A DNA stretch of 64,000 bases, taken from positions 13,702,001-13,766,000 of the forward strand of contig NC_065877.1 in assembly GCF_933775445.1 (NCBI RefSeq), read 5' to 3'. Each line of letters starts with the position of its first letter. The stretch's first letter is position 1. The DNA is from Argentina anserina. Lineage: Eukaryota > Streptophyta > Magnoliopsida > Rosales > Rosaceae. Of this stretch, positions 34,802 to 46,327 are shown one piece after another. Position numbers and translations under genes: made by a program. The notes below the pieces were generated by a model. That model had not been told where the DNA came from. It worked only from the letters and a program-made list of their open reading frames with translations, and made no database searches.

Positions 34802-36176
34802 CAAAGTTCAAAATATCGATATCGGTAGATATATCGAATATATAAGAGATATATCGGGGATATTGGAAAAAATATATCGTTCATGTTCCGAAATTATTTA
34901 TTTATTTATTATTAAATTACATATAAACATATACAATTATTAACTTTATCTAGTATCAGAAAAATGTTATAAGTGCTTGAAAAGACGCCGTTGGTCAACA
35001 ATACTACAATACTTTGCCCAAGATATATGAGCCATATAGTACGAATTGTAATAGTTAAAATGATAGACATATATCTCTTTCGAGCTGCCGATAGTTTCTC
35101 TAAGAATGAGATGAAAAAGATAAATCCAACTTGATAATTGATCATATACTTCTTCAAACTGATCATAATCGTAAATATGATAACCAAATTGATAGTTTGA
35201 CTTCATATGATTCGTTTGACGTCACACTATGCTCTTTTCTTTATCTGATGGAATACTTTGATCATCAATGACTCCTCTTATCCTCCTCCCGCACCTATTT
35301 TATTGCTGCGCACCAGGACCACCTGTTCTAGATCCATGATCCTCATCTTGGGTAGCATAATCAAATTTACTTTCACAAGTAAACTGCTCAAATCTTCTAC
35401 ATACATAAGATTGTCCATATTCAAACTTTGTATCTCCACCACATTATCAACTTCCACCACTACCATCAGAATTACCACCACCACCATCTGAACTATCTAG
35501 AATTGCTACGCCGCCTCACACACTAGCATTAACAGAATCATTTTCCGGGTCTCCAACTTCATCAAATAAGACCTTATTTACATCAATTCCAAAATCATTT
35601 ACATTTTTTATGACGTGTGGAGGAAGTTGACATTTTCATCATCGAGGTCAAGGAGAGTACTTGTCACTGATATAGCTTGACTCTTAAGAGTTAAGACTTG
35701 AACTTTCACTCCTCATCCATATTTTATTTTACAAAAAATTAAAAATTAGCTGATTGAGGGACTATAAAAATGTCGTGATGTTCGTTTGGGGATAGGGATC
35801 TCAATAGCCGCCTTTTACTGAAAGGCTAAGTTCTACAAAATTCCTTGCTTAGCTTGATTCCTCCACTCTTCTAATCTTCTTTTTTATATCTCTCGAGGCT
35901 CAAGGTGATTAATTAATCAAAAACTTATATCCGAGAATTCGAGACATCCTCAAGTTGAGATAAAAAATTGTAAATAAAATTTTTCGGATATTTCTCTAAA
36001 AGATCGAAAATATATCAGATATATCGTAAATATCAGAAAAATATCAGAGATATTTTATTTTATCAGAGAAATATCGCAAATACGGGAAAAAAAGATTCAC
36101 TCATAAAATATATCGTTTAAAAAAAATGAAGATATCAGATGATATATCAAAAATATCTCAAAAATTGTAAATTTTG
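34802..36176. mobile_element. hAT-like element in the GRP4 promoter (1.4 kb)
   Basis: Comparison with GRP5 shows continuous promoter sequence there (GAGTACGTGGGAGAAG), while in GRP4 it is broken between GAGTACGTACGTGG and GGGAGAGAAG. The inserted sequence has ends CAAAGTTCAAAATATCG and, complemented, CAAAATTTACAATTTTTG, and its left end resembles that of the element at 21653-22556 (ATATCG-rich). The expected 8-bp duplication is degenerate (CGTGGATG versus CGGGAGAG). Open pieces on the minus strand (35206-34967; 35487-35278) contain stretches such as YGQSYVCRRFEQFTCESKF when read across frames and look like decayed transposase C-terminus. Confidence 0.65.
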
Positions 36177-36300
36177 CGGGAGAGAAGAATGAGTGATTGA
36201 ATGAGAGAGAGATCAATTTCTGAGACCCACGTACAGTTTCTTTATCTTTATCTTTTTATCTTTGGATAAGAAAGCATTAATTATTTGGTTTTGTTTTTCT

Positions 36301-37541
36301 CCATAGAATTCATTTCTGGTTTTGCAAGTTGACGCGAGGTTAAGTAAAGATTTGAGTCCACAGAGTCAGTATCCGTGCTAGTTACTCGATCTGAAAGTCC
36401 TAATCGAAAAAGATTTCAGGGGATATGTGGAAAACTGGGTGGAGTTCGAGTGAATATGAAAGACCTTCCACTATGAACCATCCATTTTTCAATTCATAGA
36501 CCATCAAATTATACAGTAAATACATATTTCGAACAGATAAAGCTTAAACAACAAAGTGTAATTCCTTTTGTAATTACTAGTGGGAAAGAAGAGGGTAGAA
36601 AATACGAGGACAATATTGCCGCAATAAGAGTTTGAATACGGGATCTTTTCACACTTTTAGGTTAATAATTTTGCTATGAACAACTCACACGTCTCTCTAC
36701 AAATGAAGGCCAGATACAAGATGTGGAATGTTCACAATTGCAATATAATATATAACGAACAAAACCATGGATCATATGCATATATACGTCCCTCCTTACG
36801 TCACTAGGTCATATAGTTATGGGAAAGTATGCCCCATCGATAGTTATATTACTTATATATGGCTCACGGGGTGGTTTGAATTGGGCATAATTGGATTTGC
36901 ATGAGGGTTGAAACTATGACCATATGCACCTACTCACTATGTAGAATTTTAACCTTTCACTCACGTCATTTTCCTACTATGGGATATTTGTAAAAACACT
37001 ACCACAGTCCCACTCCATTGAACCAAAGAAAAGGAAAATATCTTCAGCATGCGTTATGCGTTAGATAGTCCTTATAGAAGATTGTAGAAGATGTTGAGGT
37101 TTTTTTTTCTTTCCATTTGTCAATCAATGTTGAGGTTCTTTTGTTCTGAGGCTTGTGGAGAAGTAGTTATGTAGTTATTTTTGTTATTATCAGAGCATGG
37201 GAGATTTGATTGTTTTGCTCAAGTGAACATTACTCGTTTAGACCGGGTGGAGTGGTGGACTAGAGCAAACTCCAGCTTTCAAGTCAGAAATTTCTTCAGC
37301 TACACAGGAACTCAACTATAAGTTTGTAATTCCGGCGGTCAAGAGATCGAGGGAAGTACCTCGGTTTATCCACTCTTTGGAATTTGTCCAATACACGAGA
37401 ATGAGTTCAAAGGGAAACTGATATTACAGGCTCAAAATTATCATTGATTACTTATCCAGACAAACAAATTTTGCGTAAAAATTATCTACTTCACTTCCAG
37501 CATATCCAATGTCTTGTTCCAAAGATCTCAGTGTTAAAACC
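36301..37541. other. Intergenic stretch, nothing recognised
   Basis: No coding frame or repeat structure of note was seen. Confidence 0.5.
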
Positions 37542-37734
37542 TATTTTCCAAAGAACTCATTTTGTGTGTCTTAGACTTATTAAGTTTCCTGTTAGAGACA
37601 AATTCGCACATCTGTAATAGATTATGACTACGAATCCTACGGGATTGCGGTTATGTAATCTCTATATATATGCTCTATTATCAATCAATAAAGGGTTACG
37701 TTGTTATTATTCTCATTCCGTTCCTCCTCCAACA
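37542..37734 (+). repeat. 5' LTR of the plus-strand copia element
   Basis: Starts TATTTTCC (a TG start would be expected; the right LTR also has TATT) and ends CTCCAACA. It contains TATATATATGC near 37666 as a likely TATA region. Confidence 0.7.
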
Positions 37735-39621
37735 CATTATCATGCATTTTGTTCTAAAGTGTCTGAGCAACGAGGCCACCACTAAAAAACAATTAACCCT
37801 AGCCCTGGGATCTTGTCCCTCAGAGACCTATTTTCCTTGTATCGCCGGAAAATCAAACCAGATGCCGAAGAATAGTTGTTGGAAAAGAAAAAAACTCATC
37901 AGAAAAATCTAAAATCGCAATTGCTTAAGGCACCCAGTAATTTGCTCTGGGCATCCACCCATTTTCTTCTCCAGCTAACCTCCCGAGCCTCTCCTGGCCG
38001 CTCCAGCTATGACTGCGACTTCGTCGCCTCGCCCAGATGAAATTGCGCTTCTATGTCCGGTGACCCATGGAGGTCCACTCCACTGCGCCTATGCGATTCG
38101 GTTTTTCACGACTCTGACTCGACGTCGCTCTCCTCTCCGACATCGTCCTTGTCCTCCCATCCTTACGTGCTGCCCCTAAGTACGACGTGCCCAGAAAGCA
38201 GCGCCGCCTTTGCTCATGCCACCGGCGTCGTGGTTCTATCCTGCATCGAACAACGCCGGATGTCGCCAACCTGCGGAGATGACCCAGTTTTACTCGCTCG
38301 AAACCGTCCAACGTCAATGTCAACTTCCTGAGATCTCGACCGACAAGCGCAGCTCGGCTCGGCGTTGTATGCACTCCAATGAGCGTTCGACCTCAAGGAG
38401 ACGCCGACTTGGATCCGACCCGTGCGACCCGGATTCCACAACAAAATCAGCCCAGCCATGATGTTTGGGCCTATGCCATTCCGAGCCCACCAGCCCTTTT
38501 GGGATTTAAACCCTCTTATTTTTCTTTTTTATTTTTCCTCTTTAATTCTTTAATCGTTTTCTATGCACGTTCAATCCCTAACTTATGTTTCCCGTGGTCG
38601 TATGGGAAAAATAATCAATCGTTGTACTACTGTGATGACATGTATGTTTGAGATGGACGTTAGTTAAGAGCTTTTGATGCCATCAGTACGAACATCGACA
38701 AGGAAAACGAATTCATCAAGCAACTTTCTTGCATGAAGATAAATTTGAAAACTATCCCAAATTAATGCGATTTATTTGGCAAACCACCAACTAAGCTTTT
38801 CTTAAAGTTGCTACTTTTGAACATATATATATATATATATATATATAAATTATCGGGCGCTATTAGCTTTCTTCATGTTTTTTTTTCCGGTATTTATTAT
38901 AACGCCGATGAGACCAAAGAGGGATATGATTCCCCTCTTGGTCGACGTTTTTCGTGTGACAGTCCTAGAGGAGTCACGTTCTTATTTAAAAGGAAAAAAT
39001 CGATTTCATGTGGTTGTCTGAGTACACCGTTGTTTTGGGTGTGATCATGAGAATTTTTTGAATACATCGATTAATTTGTGACCATATACATCACAACCCT
39101 TCTAATTCTGGTTACATACTTGAATAGTTTTGATTATTCAAAACTTATACAACCCTTGTTTCTTGTGGATGCGTCGCCATTGCGACTGTTATTTGAATGT
39201 TTGAGTTTTCTTAAACTCATGTCCGTAAACGATAATCCCAAGGTATACATACTCATTTATTTGAGTTGAAATACATTGCTCTGAAGCAGCACTATTTGCT
39301 GATGTAATAACCCGATTTTTTTTCGGAATGAATTTTGGATTGTTTTAAGTTCATAAACTCGTGAAATTTATTTAAAACGAATTTTGTATGTTTCGCGAAG
39401 TGGTATATCAAAAACGGAAACATAATAGTAACGTTTATTTAGAAAAACGTTACGTTTCCGTGACGTGAATATCGACTTTTACTCCGTCGATCGTTTGTGA
39501 AAATTTCCTTCACGAAAGTTGTAGAGCTCGTCGATATGAGTTTGTGGACGCGTCACACGTTCGAATCGGACGTCGTACGTAAACGTTATTAACGACGGAA
39601 GTTCGTTTCCGATTTTGGAAA

Positions 39622-39633
39622 CGGGTATAAATA
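39622..39633 (+). promoter_or_regulatory. TATA box in the solo LTR
   Basis: GGGTATAAATAG within the LTR; the usual position for an LTR promoter. Activity not known. Confidence 0.55.
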
Positions 39634-40412
39634 GACAATTAAAGAAACTAGGGTTTCCATTTCAGGAAATCACCCCGCGCCCCCCTCTTTTCCTTTCTCC
39701 CTTCTCTCTCGTCCTCCCCGAGCTCTCTCTCCCTGCCTCACTGTCTACACCGGCGATCTCGCCGACCAGCCCACCGTGGGCCACACCGCCTAGCCCAAAA
39801 GGATCGCTCAACCCTCCGTGGTCGACCCTGAGGCGGCGACGCTCCATCTCGCCGTCATGAGCCTACACCCACGCCCCGAGCCTCCCTCTGCGTCGCACTG
39901 AGACTTCCCTCCTCCAGGCGACGTGGCCATCACCACCGGCCCATACGCCCTCGCCGGTCCAACCCCGTCATCCTCCAAGCACGACGCGACCCATCACACC
40001 TCCGAGGAGCCGCATCGACGCGCGAGGACCCTGTGAAGAACTCACTGGTGATTCCACCACTTCTGGCGCCATTCGTGCTCCGATCTAGGTAATGATGCAT
40101 TCTAAATCATGGTTGTGATGTTTGTGGATGGATTTGTGTGGTTTGGATGGAGATTAGAGCAGATCGGAAGAGAGGATGAATTGGTGAACACCGCCGCCTT
40201 AGGCGGCGCATGTGAGAGAGTGAGGTAGTGTAGGGGTGGCCTTGGGCCGTGGGAAGGGCGGAGGAAGGAAGGGGAGAGATTTGGGGTGGCGGTGGCGTCA
40301 TACGCACCTTGGTTGGTATCGGCGTGTGGGCCCCACGCGCTGCCACAGTGAGTGGCGCGTGAGCGCCACGTGCCGCCTAGTGCGGCGGCGCGTAAACAGT
40401 GTTTCTGAAGGG

Positions 40413-40560
40413 GTAAAAATGTAAATTTATTTTTACGTACGGTAAATGTAAATTTATTTTACGTACGGTAGATGTAAATTTATTTTACGTACGGTAAATG
40501 TAAATATAAATTACGTACGGTAAATGTAAATATAAATTATTTTCAGTAAATGTAAAAAGT
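40413..40560 (+). repeat. 26-bp tandem repeats in the solo LTR
   Basis: About five units of GTAAATGTAAATTTATTTTA with CGTACG at the junctions. The last units drift to TATAAATTA. CGTACG is itself palindromic. Confidence 0.85.
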
Positions 40561-43500
40561 AATTTATAAAGGGTAATTCAGTAATTATTATTTACTGAGA
40601 CATTACGTACATTTGAATAGTATTTATACATACAGAAATACGTAAACAGTATGTACTCGTACATGACTATGTATTGGATGAGTATTTGTACAGAAATACG
40701 TGAACAGTAAATACATGAATATTACGCAGTGAATAGTACTCGGTGAACAGTAAATTCGTAAAACCAGAAATTACTGAACAGTAACAGATTATTACTGTTT
40801 CGGCATTTCAAGGTCTACGAAACGTTTCTAAATTCTTGTCTTATCTTTTCAAGGTGATCAATAAATCAAGGAAAGAAATTAACTTCGGAAATTTTGGAAT
40901 TACGCTCGAGTCGATAAGGTGAGTAAAATCTCACATATTTATGAATCTACTCTTGCGGAGATTCAAGATTTTTGCAAGAGATTTTAATATTGAATTATGA
41001 CAAGTATACGATATAATGGATTATATATATATATATTGTATAAATGGTAATAAGTACATATATATATAGTTCGCTATATTATATACTGTTATGAATTTTT
41101 CGTGAGGATATCATTTTGATGACGAGATTATATATCAAACATGTGGTTTTGATTTGTACAATATGAGGTGTGATTATTGTACGTGATTTTAACATGGAGA
41201 TTGTTAAAATGTTGATTGGTCTTCGGACTTGATTTTTGTACAATATGATGTGAGATTATTGTACGTGTTTGGCAAGTCGGAACCTAGCCTTTGGCCGGGC
41301 GAAAGTTACGATACAGTTAGAGCTCTAGTCTGTCTGCCGGAGTACTGCATGTGAGGTAACGGGTGGTTATCGGCTCATGAGTACTCAAATTGTTTTGGAT
41401 GTTGGGTAGCGGGTGGTTACCCAATATCGGCGGTGTACTACGTGAGGGGTAACAGATGTGTACCAGCGTTCATTAGTACCCGTATTATAAATGTTTTTGG
41501 GTAACAAGAAGGGTTGCCCGATTTCTCATGAGCACTTTCATTTCATATATTTTTTGGACAATCAGATGGGCCGTCCATTGACTCATGAGGACATTTATAG
41601 TTGTTGATTGTGATTTTTCGTATATATTGATATGCGAATTATATTATCATTTTACTCATACGAGCTGTAAAGCTTACTGGGTTTGTGTTTACAATCCCGG
41701 TGCACCAATTCGATGGTGTAGTCGATACTCCGCAGGTGTGGATTAGCGGGAATTGACAGACTGCTCAGAGGACATGAAGATATCTAGTTCCAGCTTGTGT
41801 GAGGATTTTGTGCGACTTTTTTGTGAGGATTATATATTTCCATTTTATGTAATGTGGAATTATAAATTGGATTTGTAATAATTGGTTGTCTGAGTTGTAT
41901 TGTGAACTCAGTAATGATCCGCTGTGCATTTAAACGATTTTGATTCGTTGAGATTGTTTTAGTGTTGTACGACTTTAATATTTTGAGTTTTTATGCTCGA
42001 AATTTTAGAGTCGTTACAGCTGACGAAAGATAAAAAAAGAAGAATCTATGGGACATACGTAACGTACCGTACCTTACAAGTGATTCAATAACCGCCTATG
42101 ATGTTATATACCCAGAGTTGACCTTGATGCATGCTCCACATCCAAGAAACATATGCCATTTTTGGCACCTGTATATTTTTATATTGATGGAAACGTAACA
42201 GTCTTCCATTCTCAAGTAAGCAAATTTTTTGAGCCTCAGGCTACGGCTCCGCTTGATCTGATATGCAAGTTTTTGTTGTTACGGACTTTTGATTAGTCAA
42301 TCTCTTTTGACTATGTTTTCTGCTTAATATTTTTCAAGTATGACATTGGCATTGGCATGTTTTTTACTCGACTTTATCTTAAGTCGTCTATTGGAATTAA
42401 AAGATTGTTTGTGTTGTATTAAAGATTGGCATATTCACTAAAATTTCTCGTATTCCTTGTTTAAAAGGTGATCTCATGAGAATTTTATTTGCCTTAAACC
42501 TAGCATGAATGGTCAATGTTTGGAACTCACGTGGTTTTAAAATTGGCCGTTTGTGGGTTACATGGAACCCCAATAGCACTACACTGTGAATTTGGATCTT
42601 AAAATTTGAAAAATGGACCTCGGAACGTCAAAAATTGACGTTGTTTTAGCCTCTTGGCCGTACCATGTTACTTTTCTGGCGTTTTCAGAAAGTTTTCCGG
42701 CGTTTTAGCCTCCTTCCGACCAGTTTCTAGTGTTTCCGGCACCACCACCCGGTTCCTGCCAGCGTCCCCTGTCAGACCTGCAACTCTGGCCTCCATACCG
42801 ACCAGCTACGGCCGCTGCCGGCTGGTTTTCCGGCAATTGGCGCTACCAGTGTCCGGTGAGTTTCCGGCGCGTTTTTGTCGTTTCTCGTCATTGTTCCGGC
42901 ATATTTCCCACAGTTTTTGCTGCCACGTTTTCCCAGTCGAAAATTCACCAGATTTTTGAGTTCTTTTGACATGGTTTTCCGATTAATTTTCCGGTTTTCT
43001 CTAAGTCGTTTCATAGCTCAAACAATTTTATTATTATTGGTGACCACCCGCACCAATTAGATGGTTTTTACCACCCTAATTGTTTGATATTCAACTGCTC
43101 CAATATCATGTTTTTTCAACTCTTAAGTTGAAGAATGTAGTTCTATTGCCATGTGATACACTCGATGAGATTGAACTTTGTTTCAATCCCCCCTCTTACA
43201 ATATTCTACTGTGTATTTTATAGAGAAGTTCACCGAGTCATTGACTCTCTTCATTTTGAGAATGTTCCGCCGTGAAATCGAGTGTCTTGCTAATTGTGTA
43301 ATCACCCACACGGTTCTACGACGCATGTAGTTGCTTTACAAATCTCGTGTAGAGTTTGTGTTTTATATCTTCGTGCCTTGCTAAGTTTTAATGGCCACAC
43401 ATGCCAATTATACATTTTCATCTTCATACTTGTGTTGAGAATTGAGATGAAGAGGAGCCTAATGCCACATCTTAGAGGAGATGAAGAGTCTCGAGAATGG

Positions 43501-45109
43501 TTTGTCTCTTACTTCCATTCGAATTTTATGAATCATATGCGGTTGAACGCCACTTTTGTGATTCAGACTTTTATATGCTTTAGCATGCCCGTCTCGGGCA
43601 CCCTAGACGTTCTATAATGATTATAATTCTTAAGAATTCACATGGTCATTAATTTTCAAGTCCCAGAAGCGATTGGAGGACCATCTCACTCGTGCTCCAC
43701 ATGGTGAGGTCGTGTCTATCCGTGCTCCACACGGTGAGGCCGAGCCCGCCCCACTCGGCAGCTCCATGACATTCAGGTCATCGGTGGTGGCATCCCCTCA
43801 TTCACAGGAGCTTGTGATGCCTCCCGTGTTTTCTAATGTCTCCATGACAATCTCAGAAGGAAGCCGATGATGGCACCATCGTACGCTATGGTGTTGTCGG
43901 CGCCCGTGGTATTACACCACAAAACAAGGACGGAAAACGCAAAGATGGACTAGTAAAGGTCATAGCTTCGGTCTTGGCTCGTATCTAGATGAGGGGGAGA
44001 CCATTATTCTCTGGAATCGAAACCATAAAGAAGTGAGGTGCGTAGGTACAAGTATTTCACTCATCATCAAGAGATATTCTATGAACATGTGTATCAACTA
44101 AGTTTTTGTGGGACGCTACAAACTCATTTTGTTGATGTCAAAGAACAAAAGAACTCTATTAAATTAATCGTATAAAGCGCGCACGTGTGTTTAATGAATT
44201 AATCTCCCATGATTGATGATGTATTCACTTATGCTTTTAATCTGTTGTAAAGTATCAACGATGAGCAACTTGACCGAAGTGGAAATAATTAATACATGTT
44301 GAACTAGACTTGTTATGTTAGTGATTGTTCGTAAGTGTCATGAGAAAGATGAAGTCATGCAATATTTGCAGGATTTATGGCGCAAAGATTGTCTCATTAT
44401 ATTAGTATTGACTACGATGAGTTATATTCTCTCGTTATGGACATAATTGCTTTCCGCTACTTAATCAGTAGTAGTGTCCATGAAAACTGATTTCCAGCAT
44501 ATGATAGTGGTCATAGCATATCTGTAAAGGGATCTTGACACAGATATGAGAGTGCCCGAGGGACCTTAAATGCCTTCAGACCACGGAGAGCTTATGCAGT
44601 CAGATTGCGACGTTCGAGAGAACGTAGTACAATCGGTTGCAAGAACTCATACCCATACATGTTCCAATGAAATCCAATTTTGGACTCTCTATTCTGTCTA
44701 AGTAAAGATGATGAAGAATTGTAATGAGCTATAGATTTATATATGTAAGTGTTGTTAGGACACTATTGCTTTTATTATGATGTGACCAACTATGCGCCTA
44801 TGCATTGTCATTGGACTTGCATTGCTCATTCGACATGGGTATAGTTATACACTTAGTGAACCAATACAAATCATATCGACACCAACGCCACCAGCAGCTC
44901 CAGAAAAAATAACATACGCCTTATTGTAGCAGTTGACACTAGTAGCATAGAGGATGCGTACGGTTCCGTCTCGGACCAAAATCAGTCATTCATTGGTCCA
45001 TTCCCCCATTCCTTTGTGAAAGACACATTGAATTTGACAAATCAGAATCTATCCAATCTCTTAGGTTAACTTCAACGAGACCTATATGACAGCTCACTCA
45101 ATAAAATAT

Positions 45110-45809
45110 GGTGAATTTCGTATCTTGGAAAGGTCTATGTGTCTACTTTCTAGGGACACCAACCATTTGTTCATAGCTATTAAATTGAGTGAGTTATGAC
45201 CATGTTAGAAAAGTAGGACAATTCTGTCCAAGAATTTGCAAGTCAGTCAACTTCGACATAACACTGTGAATTGCTCTAATCGAATTAGGTAGTGCTTATT
45301 ATATCATTGGAAAGCCACATGTGTCTACTTTCCAGAATATTTTACGGTTCACGAATACCTATTATGACGAAGAATTATGGCCGTATAAGTGAGTGAAAGT
45401 CATTATACCCGAGAATCTGATTTTCATTGCAAACTCTTGTTTTGAGTTGTTATACAATCTTGTTTCCTAAGATCTAAGTTTGGTTATGTATAAATGATCT
45501 AAGGATGTGTAGCTAGATTAATGATTAATCATTAGCCCAATATTACTTTTGAGAAGCATGTAATGAACGTTGTATACGTTGTTCTTTGTACTCCATGATT
45601 ATGGCACTAATCAGGGGGAGTTGTTTCGTAGACTTCAGGGGGAGTCTACCTCACATGATGCTATCAAATTTAGACGGTGCATTGTACTCTTTTTCCCTTT
45701 AATCAAGCTTTTGTTTTTCACCCAAGAGGTTTTTATTTTGCTTGACAAAAGTTTTACCGAAGCAACATTATGTGCACCATGCAACTTAGGCATGCGACAC
45801 AAGGGGGAG
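45110..45809 (+). other. 3' non-coding region of the plus-strand copia element (inverted-repeat arm 1)
   Basis: Contains several AGGGGGAG purine runs (45615, 45637, 45801). It is similar to the reverse complement of 46328-47010: TGGAAAG(G/A)TCTATGTGT(C/A)TACTTTC...GGGACAC, and ACCCAAGA(G/A)GTTTTT(A/G)TTTTGCTTG followed by TTTTACCGA(A/G)GCAAC. The two form the arms of a large inverted repeat. Confidence 0.7.
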
Positions 45810-46026
45810 TATTCTGGGAGAATTAGTATTTTACCCTTGTGTGTGTCTTAGACTTATTATGTTTCCTATTAGAGATAGATTCGCATCTCTGTAATAGATT
45901 ATGACTCCGAATCTTACGGGATTGCGATTATGTAATGCTTGTATATAGGCCCAATTATCAATCAATAAATGGTTACGTTATGTAACATTACGTTGTTATT
46001 ATTCTCGTTCCGTTTCTCCTCCAACA
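45810..46026 (+). repeat. 3' LTR of the plus-strand copia element
   Basis: Pairs with 37542-37734. It has an extra GTTATGTAACATTAC stretch and an extra ACCCTTGT near its start. Confidence 0.75.
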
Positions 46027-46127
46027 CATATTTTAATATTTTGGTTCAATTCACGGTTTTACCCTATTAATTGAAAAAAGAAATTAATTCCATAAATATA
46101 GTCAAATTTTTTTAAATGCAATAAACA

Positions 46128-46327
46128 TGTTGCTACAGTAGAATGTAATATGCATTAGAATAAGGAGAAGTCTCAATCATTATTCATTGATAAGAGGAGC
46201 CTTTATATAGGCATTACATTAAGTATCCCGTAGAATAAGGGATTATATATAATTCCTTATCTAGACTAACCTATACTAATTAGGACAAGATACATCGGAA
46301 GATTACATATATAATTCTCCTACAACA
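46128..46327 (-). repeat. 3' LTR of the minus-strand copia element
   Basis: TG...CA bounded, contains the phrase CCTATATAAAGG (minus strand), a likely TATA region of the LTR. The inner boundary is set by the polypurine tract at 46328-46334; the outer one by the terminal CA only. Confidence 0.65.

Larger units (their letters stand above)
33205..36300. repeat. Segmental duplication, copy A (holds GRP4)
   Basis: Shares with copy B (55092-62560) a long series of blocks in the same order: CTAACTCTACT...CAATG, GACAAC(C/G)GATTT, GGTGCTTCCATAGAGAAGTT, GCATGATCGAGTTCATTTAA, then the GRP gene and its promoter to about 36300. Copy A is interrupted by the hAT-like element at 34802-36176; copy B by two elements at 56209-56838 and 56857-61576. 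The uninterrupted partner in each case gives an empty-site control for the insertions in the other. Confidence 0.75.
39303..42018 (+). mobile_element. Solo LTR, Del/Tekay-like, with perfect 5-bp target duplication
   Basis: Begins TGTAATAACCCGA and ends GTCGTTACA, flanked on both sides by GCTGA (39298-39302 and 42019-42023). There is no internal region, so it arose by recombination between two LTRs. It contains GGGTATAAATAG (39622-39633), a good TATA box, followed by a transcribed-leader-like CT-rich stretch. Phrases such as GTTGTAGAGCTCGTCGATA also occur, diverged, in the LTRs at 15905-21534, so the two families are related. It is nested in the copia element. Confidence 0.9.
37542..46026 (+). 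mobile_element. Copia-type LTR retrotransposon, probably non-autonomous
   Basis: Short LTRs at 37542-37734 and 45810-46026 share the block TTAGACTTATTA(A/T)GTTTCCT...TCAATCAATAAA(G/T)GGTTACG...CTCCTCCAACA. AAGGGGGAG (45801-45809) directly precedes the right LTR as polypurine tract, a standard copia arrangement, and fixes the plus orientation. The primer site after the left LTR is not recognisable. The interior, apart from the inserted solo LTR (39303-42018), is about 5.4 kb and shows no gag, integrase or RT motif. The GC-rich part at 37985-38460 has overlapping short frames of unknown meaning. The flanking 5-mers (AAACC, CATAT) do not match. Confidence 0.75.
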
